A stretch of DNA of 64,000 nt, taken from the NCBI RefSeq assembly GCF_921293095.1, contig NC_060254.1:7812001-7876000 (forward strand), in the 5' to 3' direction. The DNA comes from Ischnura elegans (lineage: Eukaryota > Arthropoda > Insecta > Odonata > Coenagrionidae). Shown here in pieces: positions 1 through 12,700 of the stretch (the first letter of the stretch is position 1; each line of letters starts with the position of its first letter). A program made the position numbers and the translations under genes. The notes beneath the pieces are model-generated. The model saw only the letters and a program-made list of their open reading frames with translations, did no database searches and was not told the origin of the DNA.

Positions 1-289
1 ACTCTTGTGCCACAGACTTAGTAAACAGTCCTCTACTGCTTTGATATCAATCCTACGTAACAAGTTGCATTACTTTTACTTTATGAATTATATTGTTTCA
101 AATCTTGACAACATATGCCATTTTCTTCTAAACTAGTGGCTAGATCACTCCTTTTACTTCCAAAGATCTGGCATCAAATAAGCTGTACCCAGATTCATTA
201 AACAAGACAGCTGTGTCTTTTTAACTAGCTTGCTTACAGACAGTACATTGGTTGATAAATTTGTAACATTTTGATCTGGAGTATAGCAC

Positions 290-690
290 TTTACAGTGTG
301 GGAACATGGGCACTTAGGGAGGAGAATGGGAGAGGCTGGAGGTGTTCGAGATGTGTGTAAGGAGAAAGTGAAGTGGACTGAGAGAAGAAAGAAGGTCAAA
401 GTGCGAGACATGTTGAGTGAGGAGAGGCAGCTACTGGATAGAATTCAAAGGAGACAGGAGGTATGGATTAGGGGAGTACTGAGCTGGGAGTGGATGTTGA
501 AAACACTATTAGAGGATAGAATGTTGGGTAAACAAAGGAGAGAATAGGATTTTTAAATAGCATGAAAAGGGCGAAGTTGTGAATTCAGGAGGGAAGTCCA
601 TGAGGGCATGGGGGACTTTTGGAATGCTCCATGCAAACCTACCTTAATACCAAGCGGTAGAATACTAAAATAAAAATGTCTTGGAGTTAA
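290..690 (+). mobile_element. LINE 3'-end fragment (reverse transcriptase C-terminal region)
   Basis: The frame from about 296 reads KVKWTERRKKVKVRDMLSEE then RQLLDRIQRRQEVWIRGVLS, the familiar region after the RT domain of arthropod non-LTR retrotransposons (W-T-(D/E)-R ... E-E-R-x-L-L-x-x-I-x-R-R-Q-x-x-W). The following 3' UTR, with AACCTACCTTAATA near 636, matches the fragment at 62650-63390. The 5' end is missing. Confidence 0.8.
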
Positions 691-1215
691 TTTTTAAGCA
701 TTATATATGCAGTATGATAAAGTGTTTGTGAAAATTTTATCGAGGTATTAAGTATTCCTTCCCGATTTCCTTTGTTTTCAAGTCATATATCTTGTCGGAA
801 AGCCATAAATTGATGTCTAGCAGCTAAATCTACGTACTATTGATCGTAAAAATCGTCTTTTCAAAACAATTTGACCCTTTAATCTCACTGGTGGCTGAGA
901 TACACTATGCACTACGCTTCCTTATTGACCGCTTTTCGAGTTAGCTGCAAAAATTCCCGTCAATTCGCTCAGTCTATCACTATTTTAAGTAAATATGAGT
1001 TGCAAGTTACGGCTTGGAACTTTCGAACGACCGTAATGAATATAATTAACTTTTAACATGCGCATCAATAAACGTTTTTCGTCATCATAAGTACTATGCA
1101 TATTAAATTTCGGCATATCAATCATTGTGTTATCGCTTAACCCGAAATATCTTCCAGCACTGGTGCATGCGGGTATTTTGAACGGGGAATACTTCCCGCT
1201 CATATCGCATCAAGC

Positions 1216-1320
1216 CGTTCCGAATCACGCATCAGCATAAGCGCATCAATGCCTTGATGCAATTTCGGAACGGCTGCATCAAGGTCATGCGTTGATGCGC
1301 ATGATGCGTGATTCGGAACG
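1216..1320. repeat. 105-bp near-perfect palindrome
   Basis: CGTTCCGAATCACGCATCA at the left end is the reverse complement of the right end. The arms are about 46 bp around a short centre that itself repeats the AATTTCGGAACGG word. It could form a strong hairpin. It may be the terminal structure of a DNA transposon. Confidence 0.85.
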
Positions 1321-1410
1321 CACCCTAGAGGTGGGATTTTCGGTTCATTTCCGTGATTCGATTCATTCGGTTCTATTCATGTGAATGAACTGTTCTTTCA
1401 TGTCGTTCAT

Positions 1411-1662
1411 AAAGAATCACATGAACCAAATGAACACCGCGAACCGAATGAACAACGTGAACTAAATGAACTCTGCGAACCGAATGAACAACGTGAACAA
1501 AATGAAATCTGCGAACTAAATGAACAACGTGAACTAAATGAACTCTGCGAACCGAATGAACAACGTGAACTAAATGAATTCTGCGAACTAAATGAACAAC
1601 GTGAACTAAAGGAACTCTGCGAGCTAAACGAACAATGTGAATCAAATGATTGCAATGAAGCG
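1411..1662. repeat. Minisatellite, about 7 copies of a 36-bp unit
   Basis: The unit is built from two related 18-mers, AATGAACAACGTGAACTA and AATGAACTCTGCGAACCG, giving a 36-bp period with a few substitutions and decay at both ends. Because 36 is a multiple of three, several frames on both strands stay open (for example NEQRELNELCEP on the plus strand). I regard them as by-products, not genes. Confidence 0.9.
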
Positions 1663-2523
1663 AAATAATCCAGAGTTAACCGAAAACATTGAAGGCTGTA
1701 CGCATGAACTTACATAATTATGTATGTAATTATTAGTAAGAATATCTTCATGAGTATATGCATATAAAAATTTAAGGTAATAATCGAGAAATACGACTAA
1801 ACATGTTTCCTTCGTATTCGGTGATTCATTATTAAATTAGATTCTATTAATTGGCGTTACACCATAAAGAAATTTTCCCTAAAACAGACAGACTTTATCG
1901 GGAGCAAAGTGGTCATAAAATTATTCCGGGTAACTCACGCAACACCTCTGACAGCGGTGTTAGCAATATTGTTAGGCATCATGGCGCACGCGACCCCTAC
2001 AACATACGGGTGAAACGGGATAACATTTGTCATATTAACTCTAGGAAAAAAGTGATTTTATGAAAAATTCAGCGACGAACCTTAAGCTGCTCAAAGAAAG
2101 AATTAAAGCCCGAGCCACCTGGCATTATGCGTCAGTCTCTCAGAGGGCTTTTAACCTTTTAGCATCAAAAGAGAATGATCATGATGCTACCGCAATGCAA
2201 TCAATTACGCTACAAAAAATTAGTTGATGAAACCATAGTGACATAGAAAATAAAATAAATGTTTCACGAAGTAATTCAAGAAGAGGCAATTAAGATTTAA
2301 CCTCTCAAGCGAGTATATATACGTCCTAGATATTCCGTTCTTATACAAAACATTTAATAAGGAATATTGCTATTCTTGTCTCATTGAATTTAAGTAATTC
2401 CTATTTTTCAGTATATTCCTATTGATATGTTTTCTTATGTATCAACTGTCGGAGGATGAAGAACGTTAAGTTCCATAGGTTCCATATAATAAGCGAGTAA
2501 TTCATGGAATATTCACTCTCAAC

Positions 2524-2727
2524 CAGTGCAGTGCAGGTGGATTCAAGATTGTGACAAGAAGGGGGCTAGGTACCTGGGGTAACCTAGGTAACGTGGGGGG
2601 GATTGGGAGTAAACCTTCCCCGACAACTGAACAAAATTATTATTTTCTATAACTCTTAAATATAATGGTGTATTAAAAAACTCAAGATATAATGGTAATA
2701 TTTAGAGGCTCTCTGGATCCGCCACTG
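2524..2727. mobile_element. Degenerate hAT-like MITE
   Basis: The right end GGATCCGCCACTG is the reverse complement of a CAGTGGCGGATCC-type terminus. The left end CAGTGCAGTGCAGGTGGATTC is a diverged counterpart. Flanking octamers CTCTCAAC and CTCTTAAA agree at 6 of 8 positions. It is similar in type to the element at 14467-14637. Confidence 0.55.
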
Positions 2728-2816
2728 CTCTTAAATGACTAGAAAGGCCTACTGTCATCCGCGGCTCGCGAAGTAATTCAAGACCTTTATACTTCTACTA
2801 CTCCGACGATTGTTCA

Positions 2817-2965
2817 AATGATTCTTCGATTCTTACACGATTCTTCAATTCTTATGATTCTTCGGTTCTTAAACGAATCTGCGATTCTTAAATGATTCTT
2901 CGATTCTAAATGATTCTTCGATTCTAAATGATTCTTCGATTCTAAATGATTCTTTGATTCTTCAT
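2817..2965. repeat. Minisatellite, 18-19-bp unit
   Basis: Units of the form AAATGATTCTTCGATTCT repeat about eight times, the central copies nearly identical and the left ones diverged. The sequence directly after it (3007-3065) repeats the CGATTCATTCGGTTC motif found just before the 36-bp minisatellite (about 1354). The two arrays may therefore border one element. Confidence 0.85.
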
Positions 2966-3638
2966 GAACCACACGATTCTTTATGAACTCTTTGAACGAG
3001 GAGCGTATTTCGATTCATTCGGTTCATGCCAATGAACCGTTCAAAATGAACGATTCATTCATGAACGACACAGCTCTACTGTTGAGCGCACAAACGCTGA
3101 TTGAGCAGTCGAGCGCAAGCGCGCAATATTTTGGGCGTTTTGGGTCGTCGTGTTTGGATCATTTGGACGTGTTAGCACCAGTTGGGATAATATTCTTGGT
3201 TGGGTATTTAGCATATGTTTAAATCAAAACAAATTAGCAAATTGATGGAATATCATGATTAATATTTGAGTCTAGCAAGTTTGTAGGAATGATTACTTTG
3301 CTATCGTTATTCGTTTGTTGTGTTTTACTGATCTGATTTAGAGAGAGAAGTCAGAGAATCCTGTACATGCTCTATGTTGTTTGCCAGTGCGATATAATAA
3401 CAGTGCTCAATGTTGAAGTCAGTGGTGAACAATGAAAAAAACATTCCGTGGTTTTGTGAAAATCGTGCAGACAACTAGCGTTATAGAACCGCAGTGGTTG
3501 CGTTACCTTCTGTGTTATAACTGAAAATTGTTTTTATTCAGCGTTACATTGCATCACAGATGAAATTTTTACTGTATGCATATCTTGAAGATACTTTTTT
3601 GTGCCTTGATAAACTGTTAAACCTTATTTCCAATCACA

Positions 3639-3791
3639 ATGGATGAAGAAGAAGTGTGGGAAAAGTTCCTTCCCAAAACTAAGAGGGGAAACTTAAGTTC
3701 CAATTTAAGTCAAATGTCCAGTAGCTCCTGCTTTTCCAAGGATGGACGGTTATCCCTGTCGACAAGAGTCGGCGTTCGGGAGTCATGGAAG
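3639..3791 (+). CDS. DCLRE1A: DCLRE1A coding exon 1 (start codon)
   Basis: This exon encodes residues 1-51, beginning [17 protein letters not shown]. The donor is AAG|GTAATG, phase 0. The acidic start followed by a basic Ser-rich stretch fits a disordered N terminus. It is chosen as the first coding exon because it has the only good ATG context upstream of exon 2 and its phase matches. No conserved domain lies here, so the start is inferred from frame and splice signals. Confidence 0.8.
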
Positions 3792-6700
3792 GTAATGATT
3801 ACAGCAATTTTATATTTTAGCCACCATCTGCAATTGTCAACCATCAACCACTATGTATTTGATTAATTCTTAATAATTGGACTCAATTGCACGCTTAGTA
3901 TCTGTACCAATACATATACCACTTCCAGTAAATTCTCTGCATTCGCAGTAGCATTTTTCTCAAGCATGTACTCTCGCGGGCCCTAGAATCGTTCTAAAAA
4001 ATGTTATTTTTAGTTGAATTTTGAAGTCTTCTAATGTAAGGAGGAATGATGTGCACTGAATGCTTACCACAAGTTATAATATTTTCTGTGACATTAATCA
4101 TCGGTCTATTAACTTCGCGGCATTATTTACCTGATATTAAACAATTTGAGTTAAATATTTTGCCTGGGTCACCTTGGGTACATCATCTCTTTTCATCTTT
4201 TTATAGATCGGCGGACTGCAAAATGGAACAGCTGTCACTCCTCCTAAGCCCTCCACATCTAAAATGCCGTATGTAGGAACCCCTAGTCCTAAGATAAGAA
4301 CTCCGTCGAACAGGCGGAAAAGTTCCTCCAAAAAGAGCATTCCGTCAGATGGAAAAACGCAAAAGAGTTTGCTATCTTACTTTCCTGTTAGTTCATCCAA
4401 GAAAAGTGAACCTTTGCAAGTGAGCTGCAATATCTTGGAAATAACATTAAGCGATAGTGATGAGGAAACATTTCGAGATATAAAGCTCGACAAATCTACT
4501 GAACGAAAAACACTGGACTCCTCCGGTGTCTCTCGTGTTCTTTTTCCTTCGGCTTCGTCTGCAGTTGGTAATGATGGAGGCGAGACGTCAGTGGAGTCCG
4601 GAATGCCACTTTCTCCTGCCAGAGGTTCTGACAAGGAGAACCAGTTATCGTCCCCGATTGCGTGGAGTGTTGCAAATAATCCTGAAGATGCTTCTTTGAT
4701 TAAATCTGGTGTTAAAAAGAAAACGCTAGCTGTGGTCCATCCGGTAGGTGATGCTACTTATGGAAAGGGAGAGTCAATTAAAACAAATCAACAAACATTT
4801 TCTCTGACCGCTGCGCCAGAGATTATTTCCCCTGTGGAGGCACCAAGTAAAGGAAACCGAGTATCTCCAACCCGTTCCCTCACGGATACTACAAGTTGTC
4901 TCATTAGAGAGTCAGATAAGGGTGCTAAGGCTGTATTTACTTTTAAAAGCAAGTGTAAATCGCCTGAGGCGAAGACAGTTCCAAGTGAACTCAGCCAAGT
5001 ACGTGAAGCAGATCACGAAGATACCATCACCTCCCTAGCTGCATCATATGTGAGTATTTGAAATTCCTACCTATATTTTAAGTTCTATTATTTTACTGTA
5101 AATAATGGAACATTGGACATGAGCTTCTGTATACCTTGTGATAATTTTTCCTTGCAACTACAGTGCAGAAATTTCTACTGTTACCGCAACTTTAAAAATT
5201 AAATTCGAGAATGAAATGGTCTCCAATTTTTGCATGCAATGATTTTTCAGAATTGTATATCTCTCTGACGATTTATGGATGCATGTAATTTATGAATTCC
5301 AACTGGAACTTTTTGTTGATTCTAGTAGAAAATATCCAGAGTCAGATTATGTTCTCCTCCCACTTTTGTTTCCAATGGGAAGATCATTTCTCTGCGTTTG
5401 GAGGGAGAGTTATAGAGGGGGATGTCAGCTTCCCTCCCAGCCCCAACATTATCTTACTTTGTGCATGATAGGATACAAACTGTTATGCTTACATCGATTT
5501 TAGGCTTCCAAAAGTTATAGCCTATATTTTCCCCTAGTACATAGTTGAAAATGAGGAGTGTGTAAATATTGACAAGATTCATTTATTGTTTATTTTATAG
5601 GTGATTGAACGATCTATGGCCTTTGAACAGTTGAAAGAAAATAAATTCCCCAAGACCATACTCTTGTGCTGGGCAAAAGGTGGGGGGTGGGAAGTTACAA
5701 GGCTGACAGTGCGGTTACATATATGTCTCTATGTTTATGTTCCAATTATTTATCTCCAGAGAGACAATATCATATTTGTTAGGTACAGGCATTTGAAATA
5801 TTTAGAAACTAATACTTATAATTTTAATGAAACACCACACTGCATTCCAGTATGTAAATGCAGTTTTAAACATAGAAGAAGTCAATTTTAGCAAATGAGA
5901 AAGTAATGCTATTTTATTAATGGACATTATAGTTTGTGGGCTTAGTGGTTAACTTACTCATTAACTTTTAGCATTTTCCTCCTAAATATATGAGATGAAA
6001 ATTCTGGATATTCAGAATCATCCATATGTGACACCCGCGTACCATAATATATGTACATATATTTAAAACGTGCACGTTGTAAATGCTCTTTGTTTATTCT
6101 GCATTTAGCTAAAAATGGGAGCTGCATAGTCATTGAACTAGTATTTTTGACCAGGGATACGCTGGTTTCACTTTCTTTTTTGGTTCCGATTATGTTAGTT
6201 CTTGGCATTTATTCTCTGTTCCCTTTTTACTTAAGGATTTCCTTTTCCTTGCTACATTTTTTATTAGCATGGAATAAGTTGGAAAACTATACACAATGAC
6301 ATGAGTTTTGCAAAGGCTGAGAAATCCAGTGTACAGCCTTATTTGTATTAGTACAATTCCACAGAAAAAAGATATGATTAAAAAATTTTATTTGGGAAAA
6401 AGATTTAGGTGTCTTCATTAAGTTTAAAAACTGTGATTAATGATTGAAACACCATTACTTCTATTGCTTCCTCCTGCTGATAAACGAAAGCATTATAAAT
6501 TCGATGGGCATATCTGAAACCTAGTGTGACACTGTTTATGTCTGAAAAATATTCACTGTTCTGGAAATTTGCTGTTGGTAGGAAATTCAAAACTACTCTT
6601 CATACAATAACCACTAAATTTTTTATGGTTATACTGCAGTCTTCCATGACGTGTAGATGCAGCATCCATCTTCCAGGCATACGTTATGTCAGTTGACTTT

Positions 6701-9700
6701 TTTTGACAACAGTTTCTTCTCCAGGACAGGGGACAAAACTGTTATCACGAAAAGTCAACTGATGCGATGTATACCCAGAAGATGGATGCTGACTTTACCA
6801 AGTAGGCTTCCACGGAAATTATGAGGTAGGCAGCAATTCTTCCGGGTTTCCTTCTGCATTTATCCATTTTACCGGAGAATATTTCGCCAGTGTTCTAGTT
6901 GGCTTCCTCAGGTTCACTTAAGTGTCGATGCAGAAATTTGGTCATCTGCTTCAGTGGACCTCAGGAAGCCAACTAGAACATTGGCGAAATATTGTTCAGA
7001 AAAATGGATGAACATGGAAGGAAACCCAAAAGAATTGTTGCCTATGGATTCTGACTGTTTATCATTGTTATCACCTATTTTTATTTCTTGTTTTAGAGTC
7101 ATTCTTTCTTCTGTGTCTCGTTAACCTTAAATATTTTAGTAAATAGCAAATATTTCTTTACATTGGTCGAAGGTGGGAAAAATTTCTGGTTCATAAACAA
7201 ATTTTTATCTCTTACAGGTGAGACCTGAATGTGCTTCTTCAGTTGCTGAGGCTGTTAATCAGTTAGGGACTTCATTTAAAACAGTGGAAAATCAGCCGAA
7301 GCCCCAAGATAGAATTGACAAGGGTAAGGGGAAGGTTAATACTCCTGAATTATCAAAAGTTTCCAGGAAGACTGTTGTGTATCATAAAGGAGTCACGTAT
7401 CAGACTGTAGATAATTCTCAATCATCTGTTGGAAACATCAATAGCAATTTAAGAAAAGATTTGAAAAGCTGGCCCCTGTTAGATGCAGCCCAGTCTCCTA
7501 GGCATTATGCATCTACTTGTGAACCTCTGTTGGAAAAGCAGAAGCACCCTCCAATGGAAGAACCCACAGAAAACTTCACAGGTGTGACTGAATGTGTTAG
7601 TTACCCATCCTCTGGAGATGTATGGACTCCTGCACATCTATCTAGTCTTTCCAGTGATGACTTTGATTCCACAAATGGTGAAAAAGCTGCACGTTCTAAA
7701 AAACCATCTAAAAGAAATCGTGCTCAGAGTAATGAGAGGAATAGAACAAAGAAGACTGATAAAAATAAGAGAAAAGTTTCAGGAACTAAAGGTAAAGCCA
7801 AAGTGACAAGAGAGGATGGAAACAAAGGTTCTCATAAAAATATCTCAAAAGATATTGATAGTAGAGATGTCAGCAAGGTATCCTTAGCTCAGTCTTCCAG
7901 TTATACTGCCAGTGACATTGTCCCAACTGAAGAGGGCTTAAAAAATTCTGGTGGATTCCTTCCCAGTAACGCTGATGAAAATAGAATTCCTGGACAAGCT
8001 TTTGTTATTAAATTCCCATCCATTGAATATCTTGTGAACTATGGCTCTGTGGAAGACACAAGTTTTGTCATTGAAAATGACATGGCGTGTGGTGACAGCA
8101 GTAGTGAAAAGAGCTCTGTGGTGGCAGACATAAAAGACATTGATGCTGCTATTGCTAACAGTAGTTCAAACACAGTTAAAGTTAATGACCCTGATGAAAG
8201 TGCCAATATTGATGGAGTGTCTGAACGGGGAAATTTTTCTGCATCAACGGTCGGCATTATGGATAATATAAAAAATGTTAACTCTCAGGAAAGCCTAAGA
8301 GGTGTCACCATAACAGAGTCCGAGTGGAATAGGTTACCATCACAAACAAATGTCAATCAAGCACTCACAGCGAAAAGCTTTAGCTACAGTGTGGGCGATG
8401 CTTGTGAAAGCTTGGCTTCTGCTCCATGTAATTTTCAAAAGAAGCCTAATCAAATTGAGAACTCGTTCAGTTCTCAGTCAGAGTTGTTTAAAGGCCGACA
8501 GTCATCACAGGACATGTTAACGGAGAGAGCTGTCAGCCCAAGTGAAGCTGAGGAAGCACCTGTGAATGATATTGCTGGAATGAGACAGAATGTTAGTCAA
8601 CAAGGAGCTAGTAATAAAGCGGTAATGAGTCCACACAGTTATTGCATTAGCTCTCAATCTACTGAAATTCGTTTAACATCAGCAATTGATCCAATGCCTC
8701 CACCAGAAACTGTTCAAAATGTTAGTCCCTACAAGGAGGACAAGGCAGAAAGGCTTGCTTCAACAGAAAAGGTTCTCAAGTGGATGTCAAAATTAAAGAT
8801 CAACCCTGTTATCAATCTTGTTAGTGCTGAGATTACCAAAGACCAATGCGAGACACTAGGAAAAGGTTCGAGTGGCAGTGGAATTAAGGTACGTGGAGGA
8901 ACGACCTTGGCAGAGCTGTGTAAAATCCCTTCACGTGAGAAGCAGAAGAGTAAATTTTGTCACATTACTTGCCAAGTTAAGGTTATGATTTCTTTTTCCA
9001 ATGAAAGTGATGGCAAAAGAGTTGAAGTCATTAGGAAAGACTGTGATGTAAGGGGTAAAAATCGGCACAGTCTTGAGAAATTCAGAAAATCCAGTGCATC
9101 TTTTGCAGTTGAGATTTATGACATTCCCAATGTAATGAATTTACAGGCTAACCGTGAAACGTCAAAAAATCATCTTCGTAGGAATGGCAGCATTGGCTCC
9201 GCTCATGCTAATGCTAGGACCTTGCATAATCATGTTAAAAATTCCATGCAAAAGACTGAATTTAAAAATATTTCAGCAAATGTTAAAGGAAAATATGGAC
9301 ATTTTGGATGGAATGAAATAGAAATTGAGTGCCTTGATGGGGTCTTTGAAAACTCTATCAGCTCATCATTAGAAGAGCAGATAGATTCTTCTAATCTCTC
9401 CATTCAAAAGGTTAAGATTTACCTTTGTAAGTGCTCAAGGTCAATGGTAGTAGAATGTATTGTTCTACAGAATGACTTAGGTCTTGATAATAATTCTGTT
9501 GTTAGAAGTAAGTTTCATACTTCACTCAAAGAATATGAAAGCCGTTGGGGTGTTCCTGATGATCCAGTAACCCTTACTGCGGTTGCTTATTCTAAGATAA
9601 GCAGTTGTTTTTATCCTGAATCACTCAGCAATGATGTTGAGGCATCAAATTCTTGCATGGTGGCCGAACCAAACATTTCTGATTCACTGGGCCAAATTAT

Positions 9701-12700
9701 GCATACCGTGAGTGACGATTTCTCAGAAGATTCAAATAATGGCTATAGTCAAGAGAAGGTTGCAGGAAAGAGGAAGCCAACACGTCTGCCATCCCAAATT
9801 AGCAATCTGTTGAGAGATGATGAAAGCCTGTCTATGAGTGACTTGGATGCCATTCCAACAGATTCTTCAGACCTAGGTACAGTACCTTGCATTTTTTTTA
9901 AATTTCTTTTTATTCAATCCAGGAGCCTTTTCATTAGTTAATGTGGTAAACATGACTATATTTCTCCACTTTGAATTTTCCATGAGTTTTCAATGGACCA
10001 TGATCAGTACATTCTATCAATAACCATCATTGCGCAGAATGTAGTCTCCTAATATTTTTATTTCCTGTTGATAGAAGTAACTTGACCTCTGGATTTTTTA
10101 TAGTAGTGTATATTTTATGTATGGAATAGGGATTAATCTAGCAAGTGTTCATAAGTGCCTTAAAAGTTATTCATGGGTGCAGTCTGATGATCTAGGTAGG
10201 ATCCTGACATTATCTCTGCATTCATATTGGTGAAAAACAAAGTGAGATCATTGTGTAAATTATTCTTTTCCAATGCATTATTAACTAGTATTTGCCCTAT
10301 CATTAGTGATGGAGTCTGAAGCTGTTGCAGGTGAGATTTATGTGTGGAACATTATTACAGGTATCCCTCGCTTAACTTGGTTTTTGCTTAACACAACTAG
10401 GTCTCAAGACTGCTCTCTTATTTGTTCAAACAATCTTCCTGCATTACCTCAACTAAGGAATTTGCCAAAACCCTCATGTCACCTTTTTGTAAGTCTGAGA
10501 AAAGCAAAGGATGACACAATTCAGTGCATTTATGGAGTAATTGTTTCGACAAAAGATCGTAATCACTTGGATTTTCAATCATTGTGCCAAATCAACTGTA
10601 ATGATGCCCATGGATGGCACTCATAAATTCAACCAAAGGTGCTCAAAGTGTAAATCACACTGCCTGAAATAGACGATAATTAACACAAAATTTGCTTAAC
10701 ACTTTTCAGTATGTCTTTATTGTTAATTGAGGGATACCTGTAGTTATTGTTTCAGTCAGTCATAAAGGCACTATCTATTCAGTTTCACATCATATTTTCA
10801 AGGTATTACTTAAGCATGCAATCCATTCATTCTGTTACCTATTCTGTGTTAAACATTAGCTCATAATCACAAATAAAATTTTTTCTCATTTTTCTTAATA
10901 CATATCAGGGTTTTCTATGGGTCAATTACGTTAATGCCTCAGGCATCAAGTCCATTTTAATAATAATATTGACCACAAAATTAATAATGATTGAACATAG
11001 GGTCTTTACGATTCTCATCTTCATGGCAATAGACCCTTTTAAAGGCTGTGAAATTTCACAAATGACCTCTTGGTGTAATATTTCATTTTATTGTCATTAA
11101 TGGGTCGTGTGGATTATTTCAGAATGGGTGACGCAGGAAAGTGAGGCCTCTAAATCATATGATGTGGGCAAGTGGCAGTCCCTGATGCAGAAAATGAGAA
11201 ATGGTGAGAAGTTGTCGAAATCCAAGCCAGCGTCATCAGCATTTCCTGGTGCGCTTTCCTCATCATTTGCCAGCTCATCATCTCAAGGATTTACTCAAAG
11301 TAGCCTCGAATCAAGAGGATCGTATGGTCATGATAGAAAACCAAAAGCTTGCCCATTCTTCAGGAAAATAGAAGGTATGCATAATAATTAATAGTCATTA
11401 TTTGATTCATGAATTCCTGATGTTATTTTGCTGGCATTTGCAACTTATGATGAAATTTTATCACATTATATTCTGTCATTCGATCATTCGTGAAGGCTTA
11501 TCTAATGTTTGTTAAAAGATTCTTTAATCTTGAGGAAAATGTAGGTTTTTATGTTGCTCAGAATGTGGATAATTAACTCACTAGTTTTATATTCATTCTG
11601 TTCCTTTTCATTGCCTAGAGCTATAAATTTCAGGTTTCATAAGCTGAGTAGCTTAGAATGAAGAAATGGTGGTACAGTGAAATACACATTGTGGGATAAA
11701 TGCAAAAAACATTCTGAATCATAAAATATGTATCATAGCAGAGTAGAGGCCTTTTGCCATAATGCATAAATATTACATCAGATAAAGCTTTACTTAATAT
11801 GCTACATAATGGTAAATTGTGAAGTGTGTGCCTCGTAGTAACTTAAGATTCTACAAATATTCTCTCACCTTATTCAATTGTCTGCTCTGCTAGCCCAAGT
11901 GGCTTTCATAATCTTCTGTTAGAATACCTCTCATAACTTTGTATGTAATGCCCCACCAAATTGGTCAAAGCTCTACAAAATTATATTCAAGCTCATCTGT
12001 AATTAAGTCATTCTGTTATCTGCAACTTTGAAAACAACTTGTTTGCAGAGATATGTGATCATTCCCATGATCACTCATCGTGTTAGACAGCCTTTAGATA
12101 TTTCATCTAGGCATTCATGGATACATGTGTCTCAGAGCTCAAGGCTTCCAACATGCTATTATGAGTACATAGGATGATATATGTAAAATAAAAAGAGTCT
12201 GCACTGACTGTAAAATTTGGCACCAATCATCAAACCAAACGACTACTCTACCTGAATAACCCTCCTGTGGCAGTTTACAGGATTGTTGCTTCTTCGCCAG
12301 AGACTGCCACATCTGCAGACACACCACCCGAATGAAACCTTTGCAAGGCTGTAGATACCTCGCTAAGGTAACCTTGGGTTGTACCCTGAGAGCCTTCTTA
12401 GGGCTGATGGGACCCCACTAGGGATGGCAGGTTATTACCACAATCATACTACCTGTGATCCTTTGTAGAGCTAATGGGACCCCTCTAAGGGCCGGTTTTA
12501 TAATGTCTAGTTAAACCTCACGTTAAGTTGACGTGGAGATTACGGTAACGTGGAGTTTAACGAGAGGTTGTGTTTTATAAAGCAAATCCTACCGCCGGTT
12601 GGCTGATGGGAACTTTAACGAGAGGAAAGCGCAGCTACTGTAATTCTCATACCAACAATTGATCGCGAAAAGTGAAACAGACGAAAGTCAAAATTGAAAA

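Larger units (their letters stand above)
1..3638. other. Intergenic region upstream of DCLRE1A
   Basis: No gene is supported here. The stretch holds a LINE 3' fragment, a 105-bp palindrome, two minisatellites and a degenerate hAT-like element, listed separately. About 3240-3638 is unique-looking sequence that probably includes the DCLRE1A promoter and 5' UTR. I could not pick a convincing core promoter. Confidence 0.6.
5050..7217 (+). other. DCLRE1A intron 2
   Basis: A 2.2-kb intron. About 5050-6660 shows no recognisable gene or element. The 3' part holds two adjacent hairpin repeats (6661-6790 and 6829-7042). Confidence 0.85.

Noticed and set aside
1411-1662. Possible CRISPR array
   Set aside because: Units are contiguous without unique spacers, and the genome is eukaryotic. 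It is a minisatellite.
1373-1668. Three overlapping open frames on both strands (82-95 codons)
   Set aside because: All arise from the 36-bp minisatellite, whose period is a multiple of three. The composition is just the repeat translated.
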